This document shows positions 15,248 through 23,686 of a DNA stretch of 35,620 nt, piece after piece. The stretch is from a virus: the IMG/VR virus record IMGVR_UViG_3300046817_000616, positions 1 through 35,620 of that record; one strand, 5' to 3'. The notes under the pieces were generated by a model. It searched no databases, had not been told where the DNA came from, and saw only the letters and a list, made by a program, of their open reading frames with translations. Position numbers and translations under genes: made by a program. Position 1 is the first letter of the stretch; every line of letters starts with the position of its first letter.

Positions 15248-15954
15248 GCACCGGTGCTTTCGTACTGCTGACCCACACCAGGTGCTTGTTGTTGCGGCTG
15301 AGTACGCAGCGCCTTGGCTTGCGCCATGGCCTGCATCATCTGCGCTGCTTGATCACTCGGCCCAGCGCCACCACCTGGTACCTGCGGTCCTTGTTGCTGC
15401 AGTTGCTGTTGGACCTCCGGCGGTGCATTGCCGAGCAGACCAGTAGCTGAAGGGGGGCTATTTGGTGCGCCTGCATTCGGGTCTGTCATGCCGCCTTGCA
15501 TGCCAGGTTGCACGGCACCTTGTCCTTGCATGGCTTTGGCTTGTTGCCATTGCTGGTAGCCCTGCGGGTTCGCAGCGACGGCCTGAGGATCGATACCAGG
15601 CGGAAGACCACCACCATGGAAACCCATCCGATGCCGACCCCCGAAGCCGGGCGAGTACGCCTGAGCTTGCTGATCCATCACCGGACTGGTACCTACTGAA
15701 GTGGCACCGAAGCCTTGCGGCGTGGCGCCTTGTGCGACGCCACCTGCGCCAACGATCGGGGGCGGACCTGCCGGTGCGCCAGGAACACCTGTGGGTGCTG
15801 ACATGCTCTTTCCTCCTTTGCCACCCATTCCGGGTAGCGGTGGTGCACCAGGGGGTGCGAACTTGCTGAGTGCGCCCAAGCCAGGCGGTACTGGTAGTTT
15901 ACCACCTTTGCCGCCCATTCCAGGCGGCTTCAGATGTTTGGCGATACTTCCCAT
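15244..15954 (-). CDS. Low-complexity Gly/Pro/Gln-rich virion-cluster protein
   Basis: This 236-residue protein is almost entirely Gly, Pro, Gln, Ala and Met. The motif PGMGGKGGK occurs twice (about 11-19 and 41-49). The C-terminal half is Gln-rich with one likely helix (AAQMMQAMAQAKALR). It is probably disordered and may line the virion interior or act as a linker. GGAGG five bases before the ATG supports the gene. No family was recognised. Confidence 0.7.
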   Translation of the reverse strand: MGSIAKHLKPPGMGGKGGKLPVPPGLGALSKFAPPGAPPLPGMGGKGGKSMSAPTGVPGAPAGPPPIVGAGGVAQGATPQGFGATSVGTSPVMDQQAQAYSPGFGGRHRMGFHGGGLPPGIDPQAVAANPQGYQQWQQAKAMQGQGAVQPGMQGGMTDPNAGAPNSPPSATGLLGNAPPEVQQQLQQQGPQVPGGGAGPSDQAAQMMQAMAQAKALRTQPQQQAPGVGQQYESTGA

Positions 15955-15969
15955 TCAAACCTCCAATAG

Positions 15970-17541
15970 TTACAAAGGACCGCCCGTGCGGATCGTATAA
16001 TCAGTACTCACCCACGTAGCTTCCGCTTCCGTGGATAGGTTCGCTGACAGCGCTGCAGTAGTACCCATGCCTTGAGCTGAGCGCCAATCTCTTTGTATGG
16101 CGACACCACCTGACCACATGCCGACGTCCCACAGAGCTTCGTCCCAGTGCGCAAAGGCGCCTGATATCCCTGAACCAGTAGCATCTGGCGATGAGGTTTG
16201 GGCGTAGTCGTAGGTAACAATGGACGCATATCCAACGGGGCGTGCGCCCATGAACGTCATCCGGTACATTCCTACCTGCTTCTGCGCTGTGGGCATGCCG
16301 AAGTTTGAATAGGCCTGCTGTACGCCAGACAGAATGTTGGTACCACCTGCGCCAAGAATGTTTGTCCCGTCTTTGTCGCCGTAAAGTGCTTTCCAAACTG
16401 TACCGTCTGCATCGCCGAAGTACGGTGCGCTCTCGATCCTGTGCCATGTACGCGCATCCATGCCACTGAACGTGCTCCACGCTCTAGTGATGTTGTTAGC
16501 AACTATCTGACCATTACCACCAGCAAAGACTGATGGCACATTGATGAACAGAAGGTTTGGTGCAGGAAAGAAGTCGATCTCCCATCCCTCTAGGTCTTGA
16601 AGATCAGTGAGAAGCTCACTGAGCATGAATTGGATCTTCTGACTGTACGTGTTATTGGCAGAGACGTTCACCTGCGTCGAGGTGACTAGCGTCGCCATCG
16701 ACACCACCCCCGTCAAAGTAAGATAGTACAGATCCCCCGCAAGGTTGCAGAAGTACCGGCGACCACGTGGAGGCGTTCCGATGAAGTAGACTCCGATGAG
16801 GTGCCAGCTGGTTGCGTCGGTGACGTCGATTCCTCCGTAGACAACAGCTTCCCCATTTGATGAAACTGCGACCAGGTAATCGTCTGAACCTTCACCGGCG
16901 TCAACTGTCCATGTTGCCAGCGTAGAAAGGTAACCTCCACGTTTAAAGTTGGCTCCAAAATTGAATGATGCTGCGACTCCATATACTTGATTGGTTGGGA
17001 GGTACCAACCGAGAGTTGTGTTAATTTGGACGCCCCACAGACGCTTCTGGTGCACTGTACCCTGGATAAGCGTCGAAGGATCAACATTCTTCCAGGTATT
17101 GGCAACGACGCCATCACCTAATGAAAGTCGCGCAGGTCCTGTAAGACTGTAGAGAATTGGGTTGTCAGAACCACTGAACATCACTGTATGCGTGCCAGCG
17201 GCGCTAACCATCGAGACACTCTGCCAGAAGTCAGTAGAGAGACCTGAATAGATCGCTGCGCCTACTGGACCAATAGAAGTAATCTCGTAGAACTTGTTTG
17301 CAGAGAAGGCAAAGAACTTCTGGGCACCGGCTAGTGAAACCCAATCAGCCAATGTCTCAACAGGACCAGGCATGCCAGTAGCATGGGCTTGGTAACCCTT
17401 ACGAACAGTACATCCGTAGGGCTGGGCAATCAAGTTGTTCAACCGTATTGCGTCAGTAGGGGGCATCGCCGCCAGATTATCATAGGCGTTGATGCCCCCA
17501 CTCGGCGCAGGGACAGTTGTGACCTTGGCCGTCATCTCCAT
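15970..17541 (-). CDS. Tail nozzle/hub-like protein (P22 gp10-like)
   Basis: From ATG 17541 this is 523 residues. The N terminus has APSGGINAYDNLAAMPPTDA and LNNLIAQPYGCTVRKGYQ, the pattern of podoviral tail hub proteins that bind the adaptor ring. The body is beta-rich with many WYLP, VVYGG and YLV strands, consistent with a beta-propeller hub. It would close the portal vertex below the adaptor encoded by the preceding gene. ATG 17541 follows the adaptor stop by two bases with GGGA upstream; the upstream ATG 17568 would overlap the adaptor gene. Confidence 0.78.
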   Translation of the reverse strand: MEMTAKVTTVPAPSGGINAYDNLAAMPPTDAIRLNNLIAQPYGCTVRKGYQAHATGMPGPVETLADWVSLAGAQKFFAFSANKFYEITSIGPVGAAIYSGLSTDFWQSVSMVSAAGTHTVMFSGSDNPILYSLTGPARLSLGDGVVANTWKNVDPSTLIQGTVHQKRLWGVQINTTLGWYLPTNQVYGVAASFNFGANFKRGGYLSTLATWTVDAGEGSDDYLVAVSSNGEAVVYGGIDVTDATSWHLIGVYFIGTPPRGRRYFCNLAGDLYYLTLTGVVSMATLVTSTQVNVSANNTYSQKIQFMLSELLTDLQDLEGWEIDFFPAPNLLFINVPSVFAGGNGQIVANNITRAWSTFSGMDARTWHRIESAPYFGDADGTVWKALYGDKDGTNILGAGGTNILSGVQQAYSNFGMPTAQKQVGMYRMTFMGARPVGYASIVTYDYAQTSSPDATGSGISGAFAHWDEALWDVGMWSGGVAIQRDWRSAQGMGTTAALSANLSTEAEATWVSTDYTIRTGGPL

Positions 17542-17543
17542 GG

Positions 17544-18278
17544 TTACGGTCCCGTACCTGTATCCCATGAACCATCAGGAATGGACCATGGGCCAATGAA
17601 CAAAGGCGGATAATGCGGCGCCAGAGACAGTTTCGGAGCCCCTTTGCTCTTCCCAGAGAGCGATTGGAAGAGGCGCATGAAGTCTGTCTGCGGCGCAGTG
17701 GTATCGAAGCCCTTTAGCTCGTAGAACTTGAGTTTCAGGTACTTCATGAAGAGCCATGGATGGAACTGGACAAGATCACCATCCAGTTTAATGAGATCTG
17801 CTGGAGTATCAGCCGCAGGAACAGCTGAAATGACCCAGTTCTTAATGACATACTCCATTGCCATCGTGAAAGGCGTTGCACTGGGCACTGGCCAGAGCCA
17901 GAATTGGTTCTGATAGACACGGTACCGCATGCGGGGAGCTGCTGCGAGCAAACCACCTTTCAACCAGGCCCATTCCTGAGCTGTCTTCGGGCCCAGAAGG
18001 GGCCAATGATTCGTCCGATCCCACTGGGTTTGATCTGTGAAGTACAACCAGTCCTCAGGTAGGTCGTAGGAAGCCGTAGCATCGACTGTAGTGAACGTCC
18101 ATTCCTTGATCAGCTGTTCCCAGGTATAGAACAGGACCAACTCGTTGCCTGCCGCGTTCGACAAAGCAACAAGTTGATTGATTTGCACGTCTGTGGACGC
18201 CACGATAGTCGTGGGTACGGGCAGGCCCAACTCTGCAGCTACCTGCGTAATCAACTGAAGAGCGGGCCAGTATGCCAT
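17544..18278 (-). CDS. Head-tail adaptor protein (tail tubular A-like / P22 gp4-like)
   Basis: This 244-residue protein has the common start of adaptor proteins (ALQLITQVAAELGLPVP, then QINQLVALSNAAGNELVLFY), the middle SYDLPEDWLYFTDQTQWDR, and a RVYQNQFWLWPVP strand. It probably forms the dodecameric ring between portal and tail hub. AAGGAG lies six bases before the ATG. The next gene, the hub-like protein, starts two bases after its stop. Confidence 0.8.
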   Translation of the reverse strand: MAYWPALQLITQVAAELGLPVPTTIVASTDVQINQLVALSNAAGNELVLFYTWEQLIKEWTFTTVDATASYDLPEDWLYFTDQTQWDRTNHWPLLGPKTAQEWAWLKGGLLAAAPRMRYRVYQNQFWLWPVPSATPFTMAMEYVIKNWVISAVPAADTPADLIKLDGDLVQFHPWLFMKYLKLKFYELKGFDTTAPQTDFMRLFQSLSGKSKGAPKLSLAPHYPPLFIGPWSIPDGSWDTGTGP

Positions 18279-18281
18279 GAC

Positions 18282-18851
18282 TTACTCCTTCTTCTGCAAC
18301 TTGCCAATGGCAGCTTGCATTTCCACGAGTTGATTCTTGAGCAGGGTAATCTCGTTGTCCCGCTCCTCGATCTTGGCCTGCATCTGCGTGAAGGGGGCGG
18401 TCTCTTTGGCAGCCGCGATGAAGTTTTGAGCCTTCTGGCGAAAGCCCATCATCCCCATCATCTTGCTCATGGCGGTGTCGCTCATAGTTGCCAGCTGCTC
18501 GAGGGTATGGCAGTTCACTGCTTTGAGCTCTGCGATGATACCGACGGTGAGCCAAGGCACCTGCGTGAGCGGGGTACCGTCAACGACCTCTTCCTGCTGC
18601 TTTTCGAACCTGTCCCACTGCTTCGGGAAGCGGCGCTTGTAGCTCTCGTTGACCTTCTGCACCATGACATCGCGAGAACCTGGTGTCATGATGCGGATGC
18701 AGGGCACTTCATCGAAGATCGGTCGTCCCGCCTTCTCTGAAGCAATCTCGTTCTTGATTGGTTCAATGAAAAACTGCACGAAGAGACGCTTGTCGTCCTC
18801 GTATTGCTGGTCTTCCTCGAAGACCTTCTCGTCGTATGCTGCTGTGGCCAT
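18282..18851 (-). CDS. Conserved virion-cluster protein with C-terminal coiled coil
   Basis: This 189-residue protein has the conserved segment FFIEPIKNEIASEKAGRP followed by RIMTPGSRDVMVQKVNE, seen in many podovirus head-tail regions. A helix-hairpin-helix-like stretch follows (VGIIAELKAVNCHTLEQLA). The last 35 residues (AKIEERDNEITLLKNQLVEM) are a clear coiled coil. Function is not established; position suggests a head-tail joining or assembly factor. GGAG precedes the ATG. Confidence 0.75.
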   Translation of the reverse strand: MATAAYDEKVFEEDQQYEDDKRLFVQFFIEPIKNEIASEKAGRPIFDEVPCIRIMTPGSRDVMVQKVNESYKRRFPKQWDRFEKQQEEVVDGTPLTQVPWLTVGIIAELKAVNCHTLEQLATMSDTAMSKMMGMMGFRQKAQNFIAAAKETAPFTQMQAKIEERDNEITLLKNQLVEMQAAIGKLQKKE

Positions 18852-18863
18852 CGCCTGCTCCAG

Positions 18864-19433
18864 TTAAATGCCCAATGTGGGCACGGACTCCAAAATGAAC
18901 CGCACGTTTGTCAAGACGACATCTGATGCTGATCCGTTGATCTTCGCTGCATTTACAGCATAGGTGTAGTTCTGACCATCAGGGCTGGTTGTACCGACGC
19001 TGAACGAGGCATTCGCCACGTTACCGGCCCCCTGACCGGTAACTGTCGTACCGCCAGGGATCGTAAGCCCGTTACGGATGAGGGTAAACGCGACCTCATT
19101 GCCCGTGGTGGTAGCGACATCAGCGTAGAAGCTTATACGGTTGACAGTAGTCGGCAGACCCTGTGCTAGGCGCGTGACCGTACCAGCTGAAGCAAGGACG
19201 GTGTACTCTGGTGTCTGTGCGAGTACAGTGGAGTAGTGCACCACCTGGGGCGTGACACCGAGAGCAAGGAGCGTCGTGGTATCAGCACTCAGGATGCCGT
19301 AACCAGGTGAGAACGAGTCAATGACATCCTTGATCATCTGGCGCACGTCTACAGCCGAGATGTTACCAGCTGTATTGTCCTCGATCGTTGCATCAGCTTG
19401 AGCGAGGAGCGCAAGCATAGTTTTGCGTGTCAT
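18864..19433 (-). CDS. Virion-cluster protein, probable beta-sandwich decoration or fibre-like protein
   Basis: This 189-residue protein has a short helical N terminus (TRKTMLALLAQADATIEDN, SAVDVRQMIKDVID) followed by a Thr/Gly/Val/Asn-rich region of alternating strands. N-terminal helices of this type anchor phage fibre or decoration proteins. It starts in an ATGA overlap with the preceding gene. No catalytic motif was seen. Confidence 0.65.
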   Translation of the reverse strand: MTRKTMLALLAQADATIEDNTAGNISAVDVRQMIKDVIDSFSPGYGILSADTTTLLALGVTPQVVHYSTVLAQTPEYTVLASAGTVTRLAQGLPTTVNRISFYADVATTTGNEVAFTLIRNGLTIPGGTTVTGQGAGNVANASFSVGTTSPDGQNYTYAVNAAKINGSASDVVLTNVRFILESVPTLGI

Positions 19434-19831
19434 GCTGGTTCCAGTGCATCAAAGGCGTTGGAAAAGGCGTTACTGAAAGCGCCTGTATCAGGAGGCGGTA
19501 CGACACCAAAGGAGACCGCCATGCGACCATTGGCAAGGAACGGCAGACCACACCAGTAGTATGCAATTCCAGTATTCTGAACTGAGACGGCGAGTTGACC
19601 GTCTGCAGCGAAGGGCCCATTTACTGGGTTCAAGCCTTGTATGGCGCAAATGCGACCATTTTGGACATAACTCCAACCACCGATCCATTCAGTGGGAGCA
19701 AGCTCGGCAAGGCATAACAGGCCATCGAGCATGGGGGTGCCGCCGTTGAACTCACTCGGCGACGGCACCCCGCTCAGGGTGCACATGACGTGCCCGTTGG
19801 CGTCAGTACGCAGGAGCTGGTGGTTGAGCAC
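19430..19831 (-). CDS. Small virion-cluster protein, function unknown
   Basis: This 133-residue protein is beta-rich, with Trp- and Gly-rich segments (EWIGGWSYVQNGRIC, GLPFLANGRMAVSF) and a repeat near the end (AFSNAFSNAFDAL). The N-terminal DANGHVMCTLSG and the later AADGQLAVS and LANGRMAVS segments look like three copies of one short strand repeat. GAGGAG precedes the GTG start. It may be a minor capsid or tail decoration protein. Confidence 0.6.
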   Translation of the reverse strand: MLNHQLLRTDANGHVMCTLSGVPSPSEFNGGTPMLDGLLCLAELAPTEWIGGWSYVQNGRICAIQGLNPVNGPFAADGQLAVSVQNTGIAYYWCGLPFLANGRMAVSFGVVPPPDTGAFSNAFSNAFDALEPA

Positions 19832-19985
19832 GCGGTCTCCTCAATGCACGGACATGAGCTTTCGCCATGTCCGCCCGATTGAACTCCTGGCCGACGTTCT
19901 GCGGTATCCCCACCTTCTTAGCGAAGGTGGGGTTGTGCGCAACCGCAGCCATCAGCCGCTCTTGTTCAGGCGACTTGCTTGGCAT
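19803..19985 (-). CDS. Small conserved phage protein (MPSKS-type)
   Basis: This 60-residue protein begins MPSKSPEQERLMAAVAHNP and continues FAKKVGIPQNVGQEF. The pattern is common in phage structural clusters and resembles the DUF3008 start. It is basic and probably helical. Its ATG is two bases after the preceding stop and its end overlaps the next gene by 29 bases. Confidence 0.7.
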   Translation of the reverse strand: MPSKSPEQERLMAAVAHNPTFAKKVGIPQNVGQEFNRADMAKAHVRALRRPRAQPPAPAY

Positions 19986-19987
19986 GA

Positions 19988-20638
19988 TCAGCTCGGTGCT
20001 GCGGACGCCGCCGATGCCAGGCCGAAGACCGACTGGCCTGTGGCAATTGACACGCCACTGCGGTTGACGAAACCAGTCTCAACGACTGCGCCATTGGCAA
20101 CCGTGGCCACAGCTGTGACGGTCTTGAGCTTGAAGCCAGTGAAGGCCGGACCTGCACCTGCATCGCGGGAACCACCAGCTGTCGAGAGACCGCCATTGCC
20201 ACCTGCACCAATGCCGAACCCTGCCACGTATGGCACGACTGGCGCCGAACCACCAACATTGGCAGTGCACTTGCCGCCGCCGATATACATGCCAGTGGAG
20301 TTCGCGAAGGGCACAGCTGGATCTGGCGAACTGACGCCGACCGTGTAGTCATCGTCGAAGTTGCCCGGCGACGGCGCGAGAATCTGGTTCGCGTCAAGGA
20401 TCGGCGGAGAGCCGAACCCGATGCCTGTCGCCAGAGCGCCTGTCGAAGCATTGGCATTGGCCACGGCAGCCGTGGTCGTGTCCATCTTGAAGAAGGGCTG
20501 CACTGCGAGAGCATAGTCCTTGTCGTTGTCGAAAGGCGAACCTTTCGGGCCTGAGAGCAGGTCAAACAAGACCGTTGCTCCTTTACTCGGGTTCGCCGAG
20601 TTTTCGGTGGCTGTTGCACCGGGAAAACCTGCTGGCAT
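19988..20638 (-). CDS. Virion-cluster protein, possible head decoration protein
   Basis: This 216-residue protein is rich in Gly, Ala, Ser and Thr, with alternating strands such as FKLKTVTAVATVANGAVV and VGGSAPVVPYVAGF. It lies second after the capsid gene, a usual place for decoration or auxiliary head proteins. AGGAG with a good spacing precedes the ATG. No named family was recognised. Confidence 0.6.
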   Translation of the reverse strand: MPAGFPGATATENSANPSKGATVLFDLLSGPKGSPFDNDKDYALAVQPFFKMDTTTAAVANANASTGALATGIGFGSPPILDANQILAPSPGNFDDDYTVGVSSPDPAVPFANSTGMYIGGGKCTANVGGSAPVVPYVAGFGIGAGGNGGLSTAGGSRDAGAGPAFTGFKLKTVTAVATVANGAVVETGFVNRSGVSIATGQSVFGLASAASAAPS

Positions 20639-20655
20639 TTCTTTCTCCTGTTGAG

Positions 20656-20727
20656 GGGAGACACCCGGCGGGCTAGTTGGTGGAAGCGCTGTGCCTCACC
20701 GCCTAGGGCGATCCCGCCGGGGCTCCC
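20656..20727 (-). promoter_or_regulatory. Three-way-junction RNA structure between virion genes
   Basis: A perfect 9-bp stem (20664-20672 with 20713-20721) is extended by a 5-bp outer stem (20656-20660 with 20723-20727). Inside are a small CGCC/GGCG hairpin and a GGTG/CACC arm. It fills most of the 94-base gap between two genes and ends just before the ribosome binding site of the next gene in reading order. It has no T tract. It could be an RNase III site, a stability element or a translation control. Confidence 0.5.
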
Positions 20728-20732
20728 GAAAC

Positions 20733-21203
20733 TTACTTGGGCGTGGCCGGCACCGGCAGGTACACGACCATCGGCAGCGTCCCTGGCCCGTACCAGAGCA
20801 GCGCCGGCTTCGTGCCTTCTGGCGTCGCGTTCTTGGGTGACGCTCCGGGCAGTGGAAGCACCAACGCAAGCATCACGTTGGTACCGTCCGGAAGCGGCGG
20901 CAAGACGATCGGGTTCTCCGGCCGACCCGGTTGGATCTCAACTGGCGGAAGGCCATTGTCGGGCGAGCCCGGCAAGTAGATCGGCAGCGAGATGCCGATG
21001 TCTTCTTCCGGAGGGACGAAGATCGGCGGGTGCGGCGGCCAGACGACCGGACGCGGAGGCCATGTCCCGACAGGCGGGGGCAGACCTTGATCCGGACGTC
21101 CAGGGGTGCCAGGCAACGAGTTGTCTGGACGACCGCCGAAGCCGGGCAGCGAGTTGTCAGGATGGCCACCAGTTGGCCAGATGACTGCAGGAAACGGATG
21201 CAT
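20733..21203 (-). CDS. Proline-rich repeat protein downstream of the capsid gene
   Basis: This 156-residue protein is about one quarter proline. The unit PDNSLPG occurs twice, with related PDQGLPP and PDNGLPP units later. The C terminus (MLALVLPLPGAS, LPMVVYLPVP) is more hydrophobic. It is probably extended and may attach to the capsid surface or interior. AAGGAG precedes the ATG. It lies between the capsid gene and a structured RNA element. Function is unknown. Confidence 0.65.
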   Translation of the reverse strand: MHPFPAVIWPTGGHPDNSLPGFGGRPDNSLPGTPGRPDQGLPPPVGTWPPRPVVWPPHPPIFVPPEEDIGISLPIYLPGSPDNGLPPVEIQPGRPENPIVLPPLPDGTNVMLALVLPLPGASPKNATPEGTKPALLWYGPGTLPMVVYLPVPATPK

Positions 21204-21215
21204 GAAATCTCCTTG

Positions 21216-21234
21216 AAAGGGACCTGCCGGTCCC
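21216..21234 (-). terminator. Weak terminator or attenuator just after the capsid gene
   Basis: On the minus strand a GGGACC/GGTCCC stem (21219-21234) with a four-base loop is followed by TTT. It lies six bases past the capsid stop. The short T run suggests partial termination, which would keep capsid mRNA above that of later genes. Confidence 0.45.
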
Positions 21235-21239
21235 GTGGG

Positions 21240-22220
21240 TTACTCGGTCATGATCCCCTGGAATTGAAGACCGCACGAGGTGAGGTTACCGGCCCAGGCC
21301 AGGATCTGCACGGCGGCGTCCTGGTTCACCGAGTAGCGTTGACCCGGCGACAGTGGCACCATGTTGCGGTCACGGTGCGGACGGTACTTGAGGTACTTCG
21401 TGTTCAAGAAGTACGCCGTGCTGGCCGGATCGAAGCCGCCGATACCACCGTCGAGGCACACATCGGCGTCCATGAACTTGACAGTGACGAAGCCGAGCTT
21501 CGCCGTGTTCGAGTCCGTGAAGCGCTGAATGGCCTGCAGCGAGGCCATGTAGAAGCCCCAGTAGTTGTTGTCGACCATGATCAGGTCGGGGCGATCGTTG
21601 CCGCGGACGCACTTGGCCCAGAGCCGGTTGAAGTAGCTCTGGATGTTCGCCGCCGTGGTTGCCGCGCCGCCAGTCGCAACAGCTGCGAACACCTGATTGC
21701 GCCAGAACGTCCACGAAACCCGGTCGATGCCGCCAGGCGTGCCTGACGTCGGAACCGCGATGACCTGCTTCTGGAGACCGTCGATCTGCTTGCCACCCGC
21801 GGCCGTGCCGTCCGAGTACAGACCCTGCGCGATCAGGTTGGCCATGGAGGCCTCGCCGACGTTGACACGGGCCTCGAGCAGGTCGATGATCTGTTCCCGA
21901 CCGCTGTTCTGCAGTTGGTCGAGGCCGGAGATGGTCACCGGGCAGGCCGCCTGCTTGATGTCGTACTGCGCAGCGCTGATGACGTCCTGTGCCGCGATGG
22001 GCAGCAGGTCATAGCCAGCGTACCAACCGGCATTGCCGTTGGCCTGGAACGAGAGCTCTTCCAAGATCACGTTGCCGCCCCCGAACGGCTTGATGTTCCC
22101 CTTTTCCTTGAGGCGCATCAAGAGCGCATTGTTCTTGGTGACGTTGTCGGCGATGGTGCCGGTACGCGACTGGATCGTTGTCGCGATGATGTCGCTGATC
22201 GCTGAATTGGCAAATGCCAC
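21240..22220 (-). CDS. Major capsid protein (HK97-like fold)
   Basis: This 326-residue protein has features of podovirus capsid proteins: a helical N terminus (SAISDIIATTIQSRTG) followed by NALLMRLKEKGNIKPFGGG, a LEELSF E-loop start, DIKQAACPVTISGLD, a long helix, the RPDLIMVDNNYWGFYMASL segment, and an ending with LNTKYLKYRPHRDRN and LAWAGNLTSCGLQFQG. It forms the icosahedral shell. The start is GTG with AGGAG six bases upstream. It follows a scaffold-like gene and a tiny basic gene. Confidence 0.88.
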   Translation of the reverse strand: MAFANSAISDIIATTIQSRTGTIADNVTKNNALLMRLKEKGNIKPFGGGNVILEELSFQANGNAGWYAGYDLLPIAAQDVISAAQYDIKQAACPVTISGLDQLQNSGREQIIDLLEARVNVGEASMANLIAQGLYSDGTAAGGKQIDGLQKQVIAVPTSGTPGGIDRVSWTFWRNQVFAAVATGGAATTAANIQSYFNRLWAKCVRGNDRPDLIMVDNNYWGFYMASLQAIQRFTDSNTAKLGFVTVKFMDADVCLDGGIGGFDPASTAYFLNTKYLKYRPHRDRNMVPLSPGQRYSVNQDAAVQILAWAGNLTSCGLQFQGIMTE

Positions 22221-22229
22221 GATGTTCTC

Positions 22230-22388
22230 CTAGGTGGTTGGCGGTTCCTTGCGCATGCGCGCAATTTGCCGGTCATGTCGTACACGAGGTTTGTTTGGGT
22301 CGTTCCGTGTCAACCGAAGAGTGGGTGTAGCGTCGTTCGTCGTCGCTTGGATGATGAACTTATGTAGCTTCTTGAGAAGGCGCAGCAT
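22230..22388 (-). CDS. Small basic protein between scaffold and capsid genes
   Basis: This is a 52-residue open frame on the minus strand. It starts at ATG 22388, four bases after a GGGAGG site that overlaps the scaffold stop, and ends at TAG 22230-22232, nine bases before the capsid start. It begins MLRLLKKLHKFIIQATTND and holds at least eight Arg and five Lys residues. The strong ribosome binding site and exact fit in the gap support a real gene. It may be a head-assembly or DNA-binding protein; no family was recognised. Confidence 0.6.
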   Translation of the reverse strand: MLRLLKKLHKFIIQATTNDATPTLRLTRNDPNKPRVRHDRQIARMRKEPPTT

Positions 22389-22389
22389 G

Positions 22390-23481
22390 CTACCTCCCTG
22401 CTACCTGGCTAAACGCTGCCTCGATCGTCGCTCTGAGGTCGTTCCCTTGATTCGCCCCGCCTACGGGTGAGCCACTTGGACCGCCGCTGACACTGCTGGA
22501 AGCATTGAGCGCCCGCTGAGCACGTGTGTTCAGTTCATGTGCTTGCTGGAGCTGACGTCCGTTCTGTGCCTGCTGCGCCATTTGGGCGCCCCACTCAGGG
22601 TTCATCGCGACAGCTCTACCGTACGCTTGTTGAGGCGTTAGGTAAACCTGTCTCCTGGCATTCATCTCGATGATGTCTGCCATGTCCTCCCGTACTTGTT
22701 CGAAGTACGGGAAATTGATGTTGTCATGTGACATTTGTTCGATGGTCATTGACGCATCTGCCTGGATCCGGTACTCCTGCTGAGCTGCGATGTTAGCTTG
22801 ATTCTGCAGGAAGCTTTGGAGAGGCGTTAGGCGCTCTGACAGCATCTGTTCGAGTCGAGTCTGAACAGGGTCTGCAGAGGGGGCCTGGCCGGCCAGTGCG
22901 TCATCAAGAAGACGGATATCCACCCCGTATTCCTTGATCAGCAGTGCCATGTAGGCAGCACGCTGCTGAGGAGGAGACGAGGAGAGGATGTGGTCCGCCT
23001 TCATGAGTTCGTTCACCGCTTCTAGCGGACTCAAACCTACGGCTCGCATGCGGCCTTCGTAGGGTCGGACGATATCATTGAACGTTGCAACTGCCTGGCG
23101 CATTTGGCCAGTCTCACCGAAGACCCTTGCTACTTCGTTTTCTCTACGTTGAACTTCTTGGCGGACTTCCGCCGGCAGGGACGACCACTTTGCTTGAGCG
23201 GACGCTTTCCATGCTCTGGGCGCAGGTTCGACCTGCACTTGCTTTTGCTGGGCTGGCTTCTCAGTCAGGCGCGCAAAGTCCTGCGGCTTGTTGAGGTCGA
23301 CAACATTAGTCGACTCACGCGCAGGTTCACTCCGCTCCGTGACCCGCTCTTCGCGGACAGCAGGGAGCTGTGAGGGGGCCGATTCTTGCTGTGGCGACTC
23401 GACGAGCGCGACAGCAGAGTCGATAGAATCCCGCAAAGAGACTTCGCGGGATTCTGAAACTTGACCTTCTTCTGGAGGCAT
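22390..23481 (-). CDS. Scaffold-like head assembly protein
   Basis: This 363-residue protein lies directly before the capsid gene. It is acidic and Gln/Glu/Ala-rich, with a disordered N terminus (1-95) and a helical body that includes WSSLPAEVRQEVQRRENEVA and YEGRMRAVGLSPLEAVNELM. The last part is Gln-rich (AQMAQQAQNGRQLQQAHEL). The segment RAWKASAQAKWSSLP with its EV-RR-E helix is common in podovirus scaffold proteins. It would guide capsid assembly and leave the head. GGAG precedes the ATG. Confidence 0.8.
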   Translation of the reverse strand: MPPEEGQVSESREVSLRDSIDSAVALVESPQQESAPSQLPAVREERVTERSEPARESTNVVDLNKPQDFARLTEKPAQQKQVQVEPAPRAWKASAQAKWSSLPAEVRQEVQRRENEVARVFGETGQMRQAVATFNDIVRPYEGRMRAVGLSPLEAVNELMKADHILSSSPPQQRAAYMALLIKEYGVDIRLLDDALAGQAPSADPVQTRLEQMLSERLTPLQSFLQNQANIAAQQEYRIQADASMTIEQMSHDNINFPYFEQVREDMADIIEMNARRQVYLTPQQAYGRAVAMNPEWGAQMAQQAQNGRQLQQAHELNTRAQRALNASSSVSGGPSGSPVGGANQGNDLRATIEAAFSQVAGR

Positions 23482-23490
23482 CGCCTACTC

Positions 23491-23685
23491 CTAATGTAGC
23501 AACACAGGGATACTGATATGCCCAAACAGGGCACCTAGCAGCACGATCAACACAATGAGCGCCAGGACGACCCTGACGACCACATTGAAGGGTGCAGGCA
23601 GTGGGATTTGGTTCACTGCCCAATAGACAACGTAGAAGATCAGTCCGAGGATGATCAGCCAGATGAGAAGATTGATGAGGCCCAT
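23491..23685 (-). CDS. Small membrane protein with two transmembrane segments
   Basis: This 64-residue protein has one helix at about 2-25 (GLINLLIWLIILGLIFYVVY), a short polar loop (NQIPLPAPF) and a second helix at about 36-56. This layout is common in phage structural clusters and in Thivi_2564-type membrane proteins. It could be a holin-like or virion membrane protein, but its place between portal and scaffold genes argues against a standard lysis gene. Confidence 0.7.
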   Translation of the reverse strand: MGLINLLIWLIILGLIFYVVYWAVNQIPLPAPFNVVVRVVLALIVLIVLLGALFGHISIPVLLH

Positions 23686-23686
23686 G

